A DNA stretch of 64,000 nucleotides from Stenotrophomonas pavanii (GCF_900101175.1 NZ_FNFQ01000008.1:124001-188000); one strand, 5' to 3'; numbered from the stretch's first letter, positions 12,099-22,233 are shown. Notes: generated by a model from the sequence alone, not told the origin. Program-made: numbers and translations.

Positions 12099-12821
12099 TC
12101 ACTCGTTGACGGCGACGATGTGGCGCGGCGTGGCCAGCACCGGCTCGCGGACCAGGTCGGTGACCTGGCCGTCGACGATGTGCACGTTGCGCTGTGCACG
12201 CGCGGCCAGTTCCGGATCATGGGTGACCATCACGATGGTGGTGCCGGCGGCGTTGATCTCCTCCAGCAGTTCCATCACGCCGCGCGCCATCTGCGTGTCC
12301 AGGTTGCCGGTCGGTTCGTCGGCCAGCAGCAGGCGCGGGCTGCCGGCCAGCGCACGCGCGATCGCCGCGCGCTGCTGCTGGCCACCGGACAGCTCATTCG
12401 GGTAGTGCTTCATGCGCGAGCCCAGGCCGACCTGGGTCAGCGCCTTCTCGATGCGTTCGCGGCGCTCGTTGGCGCTCATCTTGCGGTAGCGCAGCGGCAC
12501 GTCGACGTTGTCGAACAGGTTCAGGTCGGGGATCAGGTTGAAGCCCTGGAAGATGAAACCGATCTTCTGGTTGCGCAGGCGGCTGCGGGCGTCGTCGCCC
12601 AGCGTGCTCACGTCCTGGCCGTCCAGCAGGTAGGTGCCGCTGGTGAAGGTCTCCAGCAGGCCGGCGATGTTGAGGAAGGTGGTCTTGCCGGAGCCGGACG
12701 GCCCCGTGACGGCGACGAACTCGCCCTCCTTGACCTGCAGTTCCAGTGAGCGCAACGCGTGGGTTTCCACCTGTTCGGTGCGGAAGACCTTGGCGACCGA
12801 ACGCATTTCGAGCATGTACAT
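12099..12821 (-). CDS. ABC transporter ATP-binding protein (LolD/MacB-like)
   Basis: A 240-residue ATPase powering the two permeases. Walker A is GPSGSGKTTFL, the signature LSGGQQQRAAIARAL, Walker B LLLADEPTGNLD and the switch histidine VTHDPELAA. The sequence GNLD after DEPT is typical of the MacB/LolD/FtsE subgroup. Start ATG at 12821 is preceded by a GAGAGGACACCCC leader (read on the minus strand). It is 24 nt after the adaptor gene in the same operon. Confidence 0.93.
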   Translation of the reverse strand: MYMLEMRSVAKVFRTEQVETHALRSLELQVKEGEFVAVTGPSGSGKTTFLNIAGLLETFTSGTYLLDGQDVSTLGDDARSRLRNQKIGFIFQGFNLIPDLNLFDNVDVPLRYRKMSANERRERIEKALTQVGLGSRMKHYPNELSGGQQQRAAIARALAGSPRLLLADEPTGNLDTQMARGVMELLEEINAAGTTIVMVTHDPELAARAQRNVHIVDGQVTDLVREPVLATPRHIVAVNE

Positions 12822-12845
12822 GGGGTGTCCTCTCTCCAGGATGTG

Positions 12846-14123
12846 TCAGTTGACGGAGACGCGTTCGGCGTCCTTGAACAGGTCGCTGCCGGAGACCACG
12901 ATGCGGTCGCCCGGCTGCACACCCGACTTGATTTCCACTTCGCCCAGGCTGCTGACGCCCAGTTCCACCGGACGCCGCACGGCGGTGCGGCCATCCATCA
13001 CGTAGGCCATGCCATTGCCCTGCTCGACGAACGGGCCGCGCTCGACCTTCAGCACGTCCTTGCGGGTATCGAGCAGCACCCGCACCGACATCCGCTGGCT
13101 CTGGCGCAGGCCTTCCGGCTGCGCACTGGCAAAGCGCACGCGGGCGTTGACCTCGCCGTTGACCACTTCCGGCGACACCGCGCTGATCTCGCCCGGGAAG
13201 GGCTTGCCGTTGCCGCCGGTCAGCTGGGCCGGCATGCCGATCGCCAGGTCGCGGGCGAAGCTTTCCGGCACCTTGATCTCGACTTCGAACTTGGACAGGT
13301 CGACCACGCCCAGCACCGGTGCATTGGCGGCCAGGTTGGTGGACTGGACGGCCTGCACCTGGCCGACCTGGCCATCGAACGGCGCGCGCAGGGTCAGTGC
13401 ATCGACCTGGCGTTGCACCTCGGCCACCACGGCCTTCTGGCGGTCGGCCAGCAGGCGCTTGTTGCGGGCATCCAGGTCCGCGCCCTGGCTCTGCAGGCGC
13501 GCATCGGTGGTGGCGTTGGCCAGGGTGATGTCGGCCTTCTTCAGCGAGTCCTTGGCCTTGGCCAGGTCGATCTGCGGCACCGCACCGCCGTCATAGCCGC
13601 GCTGGTAGCGCTGCAGGTCGCGGTCGGCGGCCTGCCGTTCGATCGTGGCCTGGTCGGTTTCCTTGCGCGACTTGGCGCGGGCCAGGGTCGCGTCCAGCGC
13701 GGCGCGGCTGGCCTCGGCTTCCAGGCCCGCCAGCGTTGCCTGTTCCTGGGCCAGCTTGCTGCGCAGCTCCGGGCTGTCGATGATCGCCAGCTCCTGGCCC
13801 TTTTTGACCACGTCACCGGCAACGACCTTCAGGTCGACGGTGCCGGCCGACACGGCATACAGGATCGGGCTGTTGGCCGCGATCACCCGTCCATCGGCGG
13901 CGATGTCGCGGACCAGATCGCCCCGCTTCACCTCCGCGATGCGCACGCGGCTGCTGTCGAAGGAGCGGCTGGCATTGGACCAGGCATGCACCGCCCAGCC
14001 GATGCCGGCCAGCAGCGCGATGGCGCCCAGCGCCGGCCAGCGGTAGCGGTGCCAGCTTGCGCGGGAGGTGCCGGCCGGGGCGGAGGAAACGATCTGGTCC
14101 TGTGCGGAAGTGTCGCGGATCAT
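12846..14123 (-). CDS. HlyD/RND-type periplasmic adaptor of the ABC system
   Basis: A 425-residue membrane-fusion protein and first gene of the cassette. A membrane anchor at about 30-48 is followed by a barrel-sandwich/lipoyl half (GTVDLKVVAGDVVKKGQELAIID), a long coiled-coil hairpin (about 105-200, rich in A, R, K, D, L), the second lipoyl half (LRAPFDGQVGQVQAV) and beta-barrel regions. I chose the ATG at 14123; the frame extends upstream only to a TTG. The sigma-54 promoter at 14156-14171 places its start site about 20 nt ahead of this ATG, which supports the choice. No outer-membrane channel gene is adjacent, so a TolC-like partner would come from elsewhere. Confidence 0.88.
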   Translation of the reverse strand: MIRDTSAQDQIVSSAPAGTSRASWHRYRWPALGAIALLAGIGWAVHAWSNASRSFDSSRVRIAEVKRGDLVRDIAADGRVIAANSPILYAVSAGTVDLKVVAGDVVKKGQELAIIDSPELRSKLAQEQATLAGLEAEASRAALDATLARAKSRKETDQATIERQAADRDLQRYQRGYDGGAVPQIDLAKAKDSLKKADITLANATTDARLQSQGADLDARNKRLLADRQKAVVAEVQRQVDALTLRAPFDGQVGQVQAVQSTNLAANAPVLGVVDLSKFEVEIKVPESFARDLAIGMPAQLTGGNGKPFPGEISAVSPEVVNGEVNARVRFASAQPEGLRQSQRMSVRVLLDTRKDVLKVERGPFVEQGNGMAYVMDGRTAVRRPVELGVSSLGEVEIKSGVQPGDRIVVSGSDLFKDAERVSVN

Positions 14124-14155
14124 CGGTGCGTGCCTGACGGTGGTAGCCAGTACCA

Positions 14156-14171
14156 AGCACGTAGCGTGCCA
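14156..14171 (-). promoter_or_regulatory. Sigma-54 (-24/-12) promoter of the ABC/PDZ/two-component operon
   Basis: Read on the minus strand, TGGCACG-N4-GTGCT matches the sigma-54 consensus TGGCACG-N4-TTGCW, with the invariant GG and GC ten bases apart. It lies 33-48 nt upstream of the adaptor ATG. The same operon encodes an NtrC-type activator with a GAYTGA loop, so positive autoregulation is the natural reading. Confidence 0.75.
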
Positions 14172-14214
14172 ACTTTAATTCATTGCAGATCAATGATTTG
14201 GGTGGCTCGCACGA

Positions 14215-14248
14215 GTGTCCGGGTGTCCGCGGACACCTTTCCGGACAC
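14215..14248. promoter_or_regulatory. Nested GTGTCC palindromes, probable upstream activator site
   Basis: A perfect 14-bp palindrome GTGTCCGCGGACAC (14223-14236) is flanked by an outer inverted pair, GTGTCCGG (14215-14222) and CCGGACAC (14241-14248). Its centre is about 85 nt upstream of the start site predicted from the sigma-54 promoter, a normal distance for an NtrC-type enhancer. It is also about 60 nt upstream of the glmS -10-like hexamer. Confidence 0.65.
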
Positions 14249-14289
14249 TTTCATTAAGCGGACAGGAGGGCGAAGCCGGACGCGCGGGC

Positions 14290-14295
14290 TAGAAT
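14290..14295 (+). promoter_or_regulatory. Possible -10 element of glmS
   Basis: TAGAAT lies 31 nt before the glmS ATG; the same hexamer precedes glmU. No good -35 hexamer is visible at 16-18 nt, so this is only suggestive. Confidence 0.3.
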
Positions 14296-14325
14296 GCGCC
14301 GATCGTCTTCAAGGAAACGCGTGAC

Positions 14326-16164
<1,839 letters not shown>

Positions 16165-16188
16165 CAGCCGTCGGATGGCGGCGACGCT

Positions 16189-16226
16189 GCAAGCGAAGGG
16201 GGCCCGCGTGGCCCCCTTTCGTTTGC
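16189..16226 (+). terminator. Rho-independent terminator after glmS
   Basis: A long near-perfect stem (GCAAGCGAAGGGGGCC pairing with GGCCCCCTTTCGTTTGC) begins 25 nt after the glmS stop. T-rich tracts lie within the 3' arm. Confidence 0.75.
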
Positions 16227-16612
16227 AGCGGTGGCAGCGCCAAGTGGGACAGCGGCCGGCTGTTCTGTCCGCGGGCGGCAGGCGTCCGTCAATCTTTAAT
16301 GCGCAGGGCCGGCAGTATTCAGCGGCGGTTTCAGCCGCGGTGCCATTCTCTGGATCGTCAGTCGGTTCCCACGACGAACTGTCCCATCGATGCCGGTAGT
16401 GACCGAGGGTCGCAGTCGTAGAATCGATTCGACCGAGGTCCGGGTTGAGCGGTTGAACCCTTCCTCGTTCGCGTTGCAGCACGTCGCCTGCCGAACCATT
16501 CGATGCGGCAGCCGGGTGCGCCAGACGTGCGCTGAAAGGTCTGTTCCCGGGGAGGGGGCGTATCGGAAGAGCACACTTTTTTGACTTCAGTGACCTGCAC
16601 CAGGAAACAAGA
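16227..16612. other. 386-nt stretch without a convincing gene
   Basis: Short frames exist on both strands, but none has a recognisable domain, a consistent codon pattern or a good ribosome site. A TAGAAT hexamer at about 16419 could be a -10 element for the downstream CBS gene. The last 60 nt hold a T run and a leader ending CAGGAAACAAGA, a good ribosome site for that gene. Confidence 0.5.
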
Positions 16613-17044
16613 ATGAACGTCCGCGAACTCCTGCAATCCAAGAAAGAAGCTGTCATCACCATCGATGCCGAAGACACGATCGGTGCCGCCGCCCACAAGA
16701 TGAGCGCGAACAGGATCGCTGCGCTGGTGGTGATGAAGGACGATGCCCCGGTCGGCATCATTTCCGAGAAGGACATCGTGCGTACCCTGGCCGACGACGG
16801 CCCGCAGGCCGGCCGCCGGGTGATTTCCAGCCTGCCGTCCACCGGCCTTGAGGGCATTGCGCCGGACGCCACGCTGAAGCAGGCCATGTCGCTGATGACG
16901 TACTCGCGGCGCCGTCATCTGATGGTGACCGACGGCAACCAGCTGGTCGGCATCCTCAGCCTGGGCGATATCGTGAAGAACCTGCTGGGCGAGCTGGAGC
17001 TGGAAAAGGCCGTGCTGCAGGACATCTACATGGCGGCCCACTGA
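16613..17044 (+). CDS. Tandem CBS-domain protein
   Basis: A 143-residue cytoplasmic protein consisting of two CBS domains, modules that bind adenosyl nucleotides and usually regulate a partner. The first runs from about VITIDAEDTIGAAAHKMSANRIAALVV with DDAPVGIISEKDIVR, the second from IAPDATLKQAMSLMTYSRRRHLMV with NQLVGILSLGDIVK. No enzymatic domain is attached. It has its own terminator and appears monocistronic. The partner is unknown. Confidence 0.9.
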   Translation: MNVRELLQSKKEAVITIDAEDTIGAAAHKMSANRIAALVVMKDDAPVGIISEKDIVRTLADDGPQAGRRVISSLPSTGLEGIAPDATLKQAMSLMTYSRRRHLMVTDGNQLVGILSLGDIVKNLLGELELEKAVLQDIYMAAH

Positions 17045-17067
17045 GGGCCAGCAGCGCTGGATGCAGA

Positions 17068-17096
17068 GAAGCCGGGCATTGCCCGGCTTCTTCGTT
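17068..17096 (+). terminator. Rho-independent terminator after the CBS gene
   Basis: A perfect 10-bp stem (GAAGCCGGGC / GCCCGGCTTC) with a 3-nt loop is followed by TTCGTT. Confidence 0.75.
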
Positions 17097-17112
17097 CACG
17101 GCGCCGGTGAAA

Positions 17113-17541
17113 TCAGAACGTGACCTTCACCGAATCGGCGCTGTAACTGGCCGGGCCGTGGTAGACCACTTCGATGTTGTTGCCATCCGGGTCGAGCACG
17201 AAGGCGCCGTAGTAGCCCGGATGGTAGGGACGTTCGCCCGGCGCGCCGTTGTCGGTGCCACCGGCGGCGATCGCGGCGGTGTGGAAGGCATCGACGGTCG
17301 CGCTGTCACGTGCCTGGAACGCCAGATGGTGGCGGCCGGTCAACTGGCCGGCGGCAGCCTTGCTGCTGGCGCTGGAAATGAACAGCTCGTCGGCCCAGAA
17401 GAAGTCCGGCCCTTCGCCGCCCAGCGGCACGCCGATCGTATCGAACACCGCCTGGTAGAAGCGGCGGCTGGCGGCCAGGTCACGCACCACCAGCTGCAGG
17501 TGGTCGATCAAGCGGCCGCGGTGCAGTTCCATCGTTTCCAT
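17113..17541 (-). CDS. VOC-superfamily protein (glyoxalase/bleomycin-resistance fold)
   Basis: A 142-residue single VOC domain. HLQLVVRDLAASRRFYQAVF opens the first beta-alpha-beta module and HHLAFQARDSATVDAFHTAAIAAGG the second; the metal-ligand region FVLDPDGNNIEVVYHG is well conserved. Substrate cannot be told from sequence; relatives include dioxygenases, isomerases and resistance proteins. It lies just downstream of gloA on the same strand, separated by a long inverted repeat. Confidence 0.85.
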   Translation of the reverse strand: METMELHRGRLIDHLQLVVRDLAASRRFYQAVFDTIGVPLGGEGPDFFWADELFISSASSKAAAGQLTGRHHLAFQARDSATVDAFHTAAIAAGGTDNGAPGERPYHPGYYGAFVLDPDGNNIEVVYHGPASYSADSVKVTF

Positions 17542-17553
17542 GCGAACCTCGCA

Positions 17554-17630
17554 AAAAAGGGGACGGAGGGGATTAAGTCGCTTCCGGCCAATAGTGCCAG
17601 AAACGGCTTAATCCCCTCCGTCCCCTTTTT
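17554..17630. repeat. Long perfect inverted repeat (24-bp arms), REP-like
   Basis: Arms at 17554-17577 and 17607-17630 are perfect reverse complements of 24 bp (AAAAAGGGGACGGAGGGG... on the left), with a 29-nt spacer. It fills the gap between the two VOC genes. The A5/T5 ends make it look like a bidirectional terminator, and the G-rich arms resemble a REP family that I associate with Xanthomonadaceae. Confidence 0.85.
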
Positions 17631-17631
17631 G

Positions 17632-18147
17632 TCAGTTGGCGATGATCTCGACCCAGTAGCCGTCCGGGTCCTTGATGAAGGCCAGGTTCTTCATGCGGCC
17701 GTCGGTCAGGCGCTTCTGGAAAGTCACGCCCAGGTCTTCGAAGCGCTGGCAGGCCGCCTCGATGTCCGGCACCGACACGCAGATGTGGCCGAAGCCGCGC
17801 GGGTCGCTGTTGCCGTCGTGGTAGACCGCGCCCTGCTGGGTCTCGGTGCCGTGGTTGTGGGTCAGTTCCAGCACGCCCGGCAGGCCGGCCATCCACAGAC
17901 GGCGCTGGCTGTCGTCTTCCGGCACCACCGCGCCGGCCGGCACATAGGCCAGGAAGTACAGGCTGAACTGGGCCTCGGGGAAGTCGCGCTTGTCGATCAG
18001 CTGGTAGCCGAGCACGCGGGTGTAGAAGTCCAGCGAGGCGGTGATGTCCTTGACCCGCAGCATGGTGTGGTTGAACACGAAGCCGCTGGTTTCGGCCGGG
18101 GCCTGGGCGGCGACGCCGGGGACATCGCGCAGGGCGGGAATGGTCAT
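17632..18147 (-). CDS. gloA: Lactoylglutathione lyase (glyoxalase I)
   Basis: Glyoxalase I converts the hemithioacetal of methylglyoxal and glutathione to S-lactoylglutathione, detoxifying methylglyoxal in the cytoplasm. It has 171 residues. The metal ligands fit the family: H in FNHTMLRVKD, E in LELTHNHGTE, H in GFGHICVSV and E in DGYWVEII. The extra segment AQFSLYFLAYVPAGAVVPEDDSQRR is typical of the longer zinc-type (eukaryote/Pseudomonas-like) form, as opposed to the short nickel form. Confidence 0.92.
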   Translation of the reverse strand: MTIPALRDVPGVAAQAPAETSGFVFNHTMLRVKDITASLDFYTRVLGYQLIDKRDFPEAQFSLYFLAYVPAGAVVPEDDSQRRLWMAGLPGVLELTHNHGTETQQGAVYHDGNSDPRGFGHICVSVPDIEAACQRFEDLGVTFQKRLTDGRMKNLAFIKDPDGYWVEIIAN

Positions 18148-18271
18148 GGGGGAGGTCCTTCAGACAGGGCCGTTGCCGGCCGGATGGCCCATTCTACCGG
18201 CCGGCACCTGACGGCACTGCGACGTACAATGGCTGGATCGCACCGTTCCGTCCTGAAGACGATTGCCCGCC

Positions 18272-19384
18272 ATGTCGCAGCGTGAATGGGTGGCCGCCGC
18301 CATCCGCAAGATCGAAGCCGATTTCAACCGTTCCGCCGATACGCACCTGATCCCGCTGGCACTGCCCGGGTTCGAGGGCATCGACCTCTATCTGAAGGAT
18401 GAATCGAGCCATCCCACCGGCAGCCTCAAGCATCGGCTGGCGCGTTCGTTGTTCCTGTACGCGCTGGCCAATGGCTGGCTGCGCGAAGGAAGGCCGGTGA
18501 TCGAAGCGTCCAGCGGCTCGACGGCGGTGTCCGAGGCCTATTTCGCGCGCCTGCTCGGCCTGCCGTTCATCGCCGTGATCCCGGCCACCACCTCGCCGGA
18601 GAAGATCGCCGCGATCGAGTTCCACGGTGGCCGCTGCCACTTGGTCGAGCGCGCCTGCGACCTCAACTGTGATTCGGAAAAGCTGGCCCGCGAAACCGGC
18701 GGCCACTTCATGGACCAGTTCACCTATGCCGAGCGCGCCACCGACTGGCGCGCCAACAACAACATCGCCGAGTCCATCTTCAAGCAGATGGCCGAAGAGC
18801 CCAGCCCGGTTCCGGAATGGATCGTATGCAGCCCCGGCACCGGCGGCACCGCAGCCACGTTGGGCCGTTATGTCAGCTACCGCCGGCATGACACCCGCAT
18901 CCTGTGCGCGGACCCGGAAGTGTCGGTGTTCTTCGATGGTTACAGGGCCGCTGTGGCGGGTGAACAGGACTGGCGCGCGCTGACCTGCAGCGGTGGTTCG
19001 CGCGTGGAAGGCATCGGCCGGCCGCGGGTGGAACCGAGTTTCATCCCGACCAGCGTCGATGCGATGGTGAAGGTGCCCGATGCGCTGAGCCTGGCCGCCA
19101 TGCGCCATGTCAGCCGGCAGTTGGGGCGCCGCGTCGGCGGCTCGACCGGGACCAACTTCATCGGCGTGCTGCAGGCCGCGCAGTGGATGCGCGAGGCGGG
19201 CCACCGCGGCAGCATCGTCAGCATCCTGTGCGACAGCGGCGAGCGCTATGCGCAGAGTTACTACGACCCGGCGTGGTACGCGCGGATGGGGATCGATGTC
19301 GACGGCGCCGACGCACAGCTGGCCGCAGCGGTCGCCGGGCAGGGCTTGCCCGAACTGCCGTGGTGCAGCCTGGAAGCGCTGTAG
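18272..19384 (+). CDS. PLP-dependent cysteine synthase/desulfhydrase-family enzyme
   Basis: A 370-residue fold-type II PLP enzyme. The PLP lysine lies in [11 protein letters not shown], and the substrate/phosphate loop is [19 protein letters not shown], resembling cysteine synthase (EPTSGNTG) but altered. The PLP-phosphate glycine loop is [15 protein letters not shown]. Relatives annotated as cysteine synthase family often act as cysteine desulfhydrases or on other beta-substituted amino acids, so the exact reaction is uncertain. I chose the ATG at 18272; the frame extends upstream only to a TTG. Confidence 0.8.
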   Translation: MSQREWVAAAIRKIEADFNRSADTHLIPLALPGFEGIDLYLKDESSHPTGSLKHRLARSLFLYALANGWLREGRPVIEASSGSTAVSEAYFARLLGLPFIAVIPATTSPEKIAAIEFHGGRCHLVERACDLNCDSEKLARETGGHFMDQFTYAERATDWRANNNIAESIFKQMAEEPSPVPEWIVCSPGTGGTAATLGRYVSYRRHDTRILCADPEVSVFFDGYRAAVAGEQDWRALTCSGGSRVEGIGRPRVEPSFIPTSVDAMVKVPDALSLAAMRHVSRQLGRRVGGSTGTNFIGVLQAAQWMREAGHRGSIVSILCDSGERYAQSYYDPAWYARMGIDVDGADAQLAAAVAGQGLPELPWCSLEAL

Positions 19385-19416
19385 CACGGCAACGCACGGC
19401 CGGATCTGCATCGGCT

Positions 19417-19507
19417 GGGCAGCGTCGACGGTTGGTCGACTGCTCTCCGTTCAGGTCGTGAAATCGCCGCGCTGCGCGCGATGGTCGACCAACCGTCGAC
19501 GCTGCCC
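19417..19507. repeat. Perfect 24-bp inverted repeat with GTCGAC core
   Basis: Arms at 19417-19440 and 19484-19507 (GGGCAGCGTCGACGGTTGG... and its reverse complement) are perfectly complementary with a 43-nt spacer. It lies between convergent genes. The internal GTCGAC recalls the SMAG variant near 3.8 kb, but GTAG heads are lacking. Confidence 0.8.
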
Positions 19508-19522
19508 GGTCGCCGGGCCGTC

Positions 19523-19927
19523 TCAATATCCCGCCGCAGTGAATGCATCCAGCACGGCGTCGCGCAGCGCGTCCGGCAACGCCTCGATATCCATCGCGCG
19601 GTCATCCAGGTGCAGGCTGGGGTCCAGGATGCTGGCGCGGCCCTGGGCCAGCGCCTGCAGCCACAGCAGCACGCAGATCACGAACTCACGTTCGTGGCCC
19701 AGCTGCAACTGGCTGGCGCCGCGCTCGATCACCTCGAACGGGTACCACTCCTGGGCGTCGTTGAAGGTGCCCCCCTGCTGCAGCACCGCCTGCAGCTGCT
19801 GCAGATGGCGCGGGGCGTCGTCGCCGGCATCGCACAGCGCGGCGATCCAGGCCAGCTCGGCCGCACTGGCGGTCAATGCCAGCGAGCGCGGCGGTGCGGC
19901 GGATGCAACTGCAGCCAGACCTTCCAT
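19523..19927 (-). CDS. Conserved-looking hypothetical protein
   Basis: A 134-residue soluble, acidic, leucine/alanine-rich protein with no domain I recognise. It looks mainly helical; notable segments are GGTFNDAQEWYPFEVIERGASQLQLGHEREFVICVLLWLQAL and a C-terminal ALRDAVLDAFTAAGY. The ATG at 19927 is the only sensible start, since upstream codons are Arg/Gly-rich and non-conserved in character. It is divergent from the oligopeptidase gene, with 170 nt between starts. Confidence 0.65.
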   Translation of the reverse strand: MEGLAAVASAAPPRSLALTASAAELAWIAALCDAGDDAPRHLQQLQAVLQQGGTFNDAQEWYPFEVIERGASQLQLGHEREFVICVLLWLQALAQGRASILDPSLHLDDRAMDIEALPDALRDAVLDAFTAAGY

Positions 19928-20097
19928 GTAGGGCCTCGTTCGGTAAGTACCGCTGCGGACTCCCCCGCAGCCAGAGCTTCGGCGCGCGGCCGTCAGGCCG
20001 ACGTGAACGGCAATGCACGCCCCCTTGTCAGCCGCACCTGGCAGCGCCATATCGGGAACGCTGCCCGCGTGCCGGGCCCGTCCCCTGGAGATCTGCC

Positions 20098-22128
20098 GTG
20101 ACCGTTGCCAACCCCCTGCTCGATTTTTCCGGCCTGCCGCGCTTCGAGGCGATCCGCCCCGAGCACGTGGCGCCGGCGCTGGACGTGCTGCTGGCCGAGG
20201 CCGAAGCCGCCGTCAGCGCGGCCGAGCAGGTGCAGCCGGTCACCTGGCAGACCTTCGTGACCCCGCTGGACGATGCCACCGAGCGCCTGTGGCGCGCCTG
20301 GGGGCTGGTCGGTCACCTGCAGGGTGTGGTCAACACGCCCGAACTGCGTGAGGCCTACAACAGCAATCTGCCGCGGGTGACCCGCTTCGCCAGTGCGCTG
20401 GGCCAGAACCTGGCGCTGTATCGCCAATACCAGGCACTGGCCGCCAGCCCGGAGGCAGCACGCTTCGATGAAGCCCGGCGCAAGGTGCTGGACAACACGC
20501 TGCGTGACTTCCGGCTGGGCGGTGCCGAGCTGGCGCCGGAGGCGCAGCAGCGTTTCGCTGCGATCAAGGAGGAACTGTCGGCGCTGTCGGCCAAGTTCTC
20601 GCAGAACGTGCTCGACGCCACCGATGCATGGTCGCTGTTCATCGAGGACGAAGCGCGGCTGCAGGGCCTGCCGGAAGACGTGAAGGCCGCCGCGCGCGCT
20701 GCGGCAGAGAAGGACGGCAGGACCGGCTGGAAACTGACCCTGCAGATGCCGTGCTACCTGCCGGTGCAGACCTGGGCCGAAGACCGCGACCTGCGCGAGA
20801 TCCTGTACCGCGCCAGCGCGCAGCGTGCGTCCGAGTTCGGCGACGAGGCCCTGGACAACAGTGGCAACATCGACCGCATTCTGTCCCTGCGCGCCGAACT
20901 GGCCGCGTTGCTCGGCTTCGATTCGTACGGCCATTACTCGGTGGCGACCAAGATGGCGCAGGACCCGGCCGAAGTGCTTGGCTTCCTGCGCGACCTGGCC
21001 GCGCGTGCCAAGCCGTTCGCGGCCCGCGACCGGGCCGAGCTGGAGCAGTTCGCACGCGCGCAGCTGGGCATCGACGACCTGCAGGCCTGGGACCTGGCGT
21101 TCGCCGCCGACCGCCTGAAGCAGGCGCGTTACAGCTATTCCGAGCAGGAAGTGAAGCAGTACTTCACCGAACCGAAGGTGCTGGGCGGCCTGTTCTCGGT
21201 GATCGAGCAGCTGTATGGCCTGCATGTGCAGGAGGACAGCGCGCCGGTCTGGCACGAAGACGTGCGCTTCTTCCGCCTGGTCGATGCGCAGGGCGCGCTG
21301 GTCGGCCAGTTCTACCTGGACCTGTACGCACGCGAGGGCAAGCGCGGTGGCGCGTGGATGGATGACTGCCGCAACCGTCGCGTGCGCGCCGACGGCAGCG
21401 TGCAGACGCCGCTGGTCTACCTGGTGTGCAACTTCGGACGTGGCGCCAACGGCAAGCCGGCCACCTTCAGCCACAACGAAGTGACCACGCTGTTCCACGA
21501 GATGGGCCATGGCCTGCACCAGCTGCTGACCCGCATCGGCGAGCTGGGCGTGGCCGGGATCAATGGCGTGGAATGGGATGCAGTGGAACTGCCCAGCCAG
21601 TTCATGGAGAACTTCTGCTGGGAATGGGCGCACCTGCAGGGCATGACCGCGCACGTGGACACGGGCGAGCCGCTGCCGCGCGCGCTGTATGAGCGCATGC
21701 TGGCCGCGCGCAACTTCCACAGCGGCATGGCCACCGTGCGCCAGCTGGAGTTCGGCCTGTTCGACATGCTGCTGCACAGCCAGTTCGAACCGGCACAGGA
21801 CAGCGTGCTGGCCCTGCTGGACCGCGTGCGCGCCGAGGTGGCGGTGAACCACCCGCCGGTCTGGAACCGCTTCCCGCACCAGTTCAGCCACATCTTCGCC
21901 GGCGGTTACGCGGCCGGTTACTACAGCTACAAGTGGGCCGAGGTGCTCAGTGCCGACGCCTATGCCGCGTTCGAGGAAGCCCCGCAGGCAGTGGCCGAAA
22001 CCGGCGCACGCTTCCGCGATGAAATCCTGTCGCGGGGTGGCAGCCGTCCGGCGGCGGAGAACTTCAAGGCCTTCCGCGGTCGTGCCCCGCAGATCGACGC
22101 GCTGCTGCGCCACTCGGGCATGGCGTAA
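20098..22128 (+). CDS. prlC: Oligopeptidase A (M3 family zinc peptidase)
   Basis: A 676-residue cytoplasmic zinc metallopeptidase that degrades short peptides, including cleaved signal peptides. The zinc motif HEMGHGLHQLLTRI (HExxH) is present, with downstream E in VEWDAVELPSQFMENFCWE. The C-terminal HIFAGGYAAGYYSYKWAEVLSADA motif is characteristic of M3A enzymes. The GTG at 20098 is chosen: it has a CTGGAG site 7 nt upstream and begins VTVANPLLDFSGLPRFEAIRPEHV, the usual OpdA N-terminus. An in-frame ATG far upstream would add non-homologous sequence. Confidence 0.94.
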   Translation: MTVANPLLDFSGLPRFEAIRPEHVAPALDVLLAEAEAAVSAAEQVQPVTWQTFVTPLDDATERLWRAWGLVGHLQGVVNTPELREAYNSNLPRVTRFASALGQNLALYRQYQALAASPEAARFDEARRKVLDNTLRDFRLGGAELAPEAQQRFAAIKEELSALSAKFSQNVLDATDAWSLFIEDEARLQGLPEDVKAAARAAAEKDGRTGWKLTLQMPCYLPVQTWAEDRDLREILYRASAQRASEFGDEALDNSGNIDRILSLRAELAALLGFDSYGHYSVATKMAQDPAEVLGFLRDLAARAKPFAARDRAELEQFARAQLGIDDLQAWDLAFAADRLKQARYSYSEQEVKQYFTEPKVLGGLFSVIEQLYGLHVQEDSAPVWHEDVRFFRLVDAQGALVGQFYLDLYAREGKRGGAWMDDCRNRRVRADGSVQTPLVYLVCNFGRGANGKPATFSHNEVTTLFHEMGHGLHQLLTRIGELGVAGINGVEWDAVELPSQFMENFCWEWAHLQGMTAHVDTGEPLPRALYERMLAARNFHSGMATVRQLEFGLFDMLLHSQFEPAQDSVLALLDRVRAEVAVNHPPVWNRFPHQFSHIFAGGYAAGYYSYKWAEVLSADAYAAFEEAPQAVAETGARFRDEILSRGGSRPAAENFKAFRGRAPQIDALLRHSGMA

Positions 22129-22200
22129 ACCCTCAGTGTGGCGGGGCCAACCCTGGTTGGCACGTCACCGTTATCCACGCAGGGCGTGGACCCACCGGAA

Positions 22201-22223
22201 TGCCGGCCAGCGGCCGGCACTAC
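22201..22223 (-). repeat. Single SMAG repeat (reverse orientation)
   Basis: A 23-bp TGCCGGCCAG...CACTAC unit, the reverse complement of the GTAGTGCCGGCC repeat, sits between prlC and the convergent SDR gene. A neighbouring hairpin (TCCACGC / GCGTGGA, about 22174-22190) may be a degenerate partner. Confidence 0.85.
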
Positions 22224-22233
22224 CGGAGGCGGG

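Noticed and set aside
9354-12749. 1131-codon plus-strand frame
   Set aside because: Antisense to the two ABC permeases and ATPase, which have clear motifs. The plus frame has none.
14249-14325. glmS ribozyme/riboswitch in front of glmS
   Set aside because: The leader is under 40 nt from the likely -10 element, far too short for the ribozyme.
16296-16584. Small frames on both strands in the glmS-CBS gap
   Set aside because: No ribosome site, domain or consistent codon pattern; they overlap each other on opposite strands.
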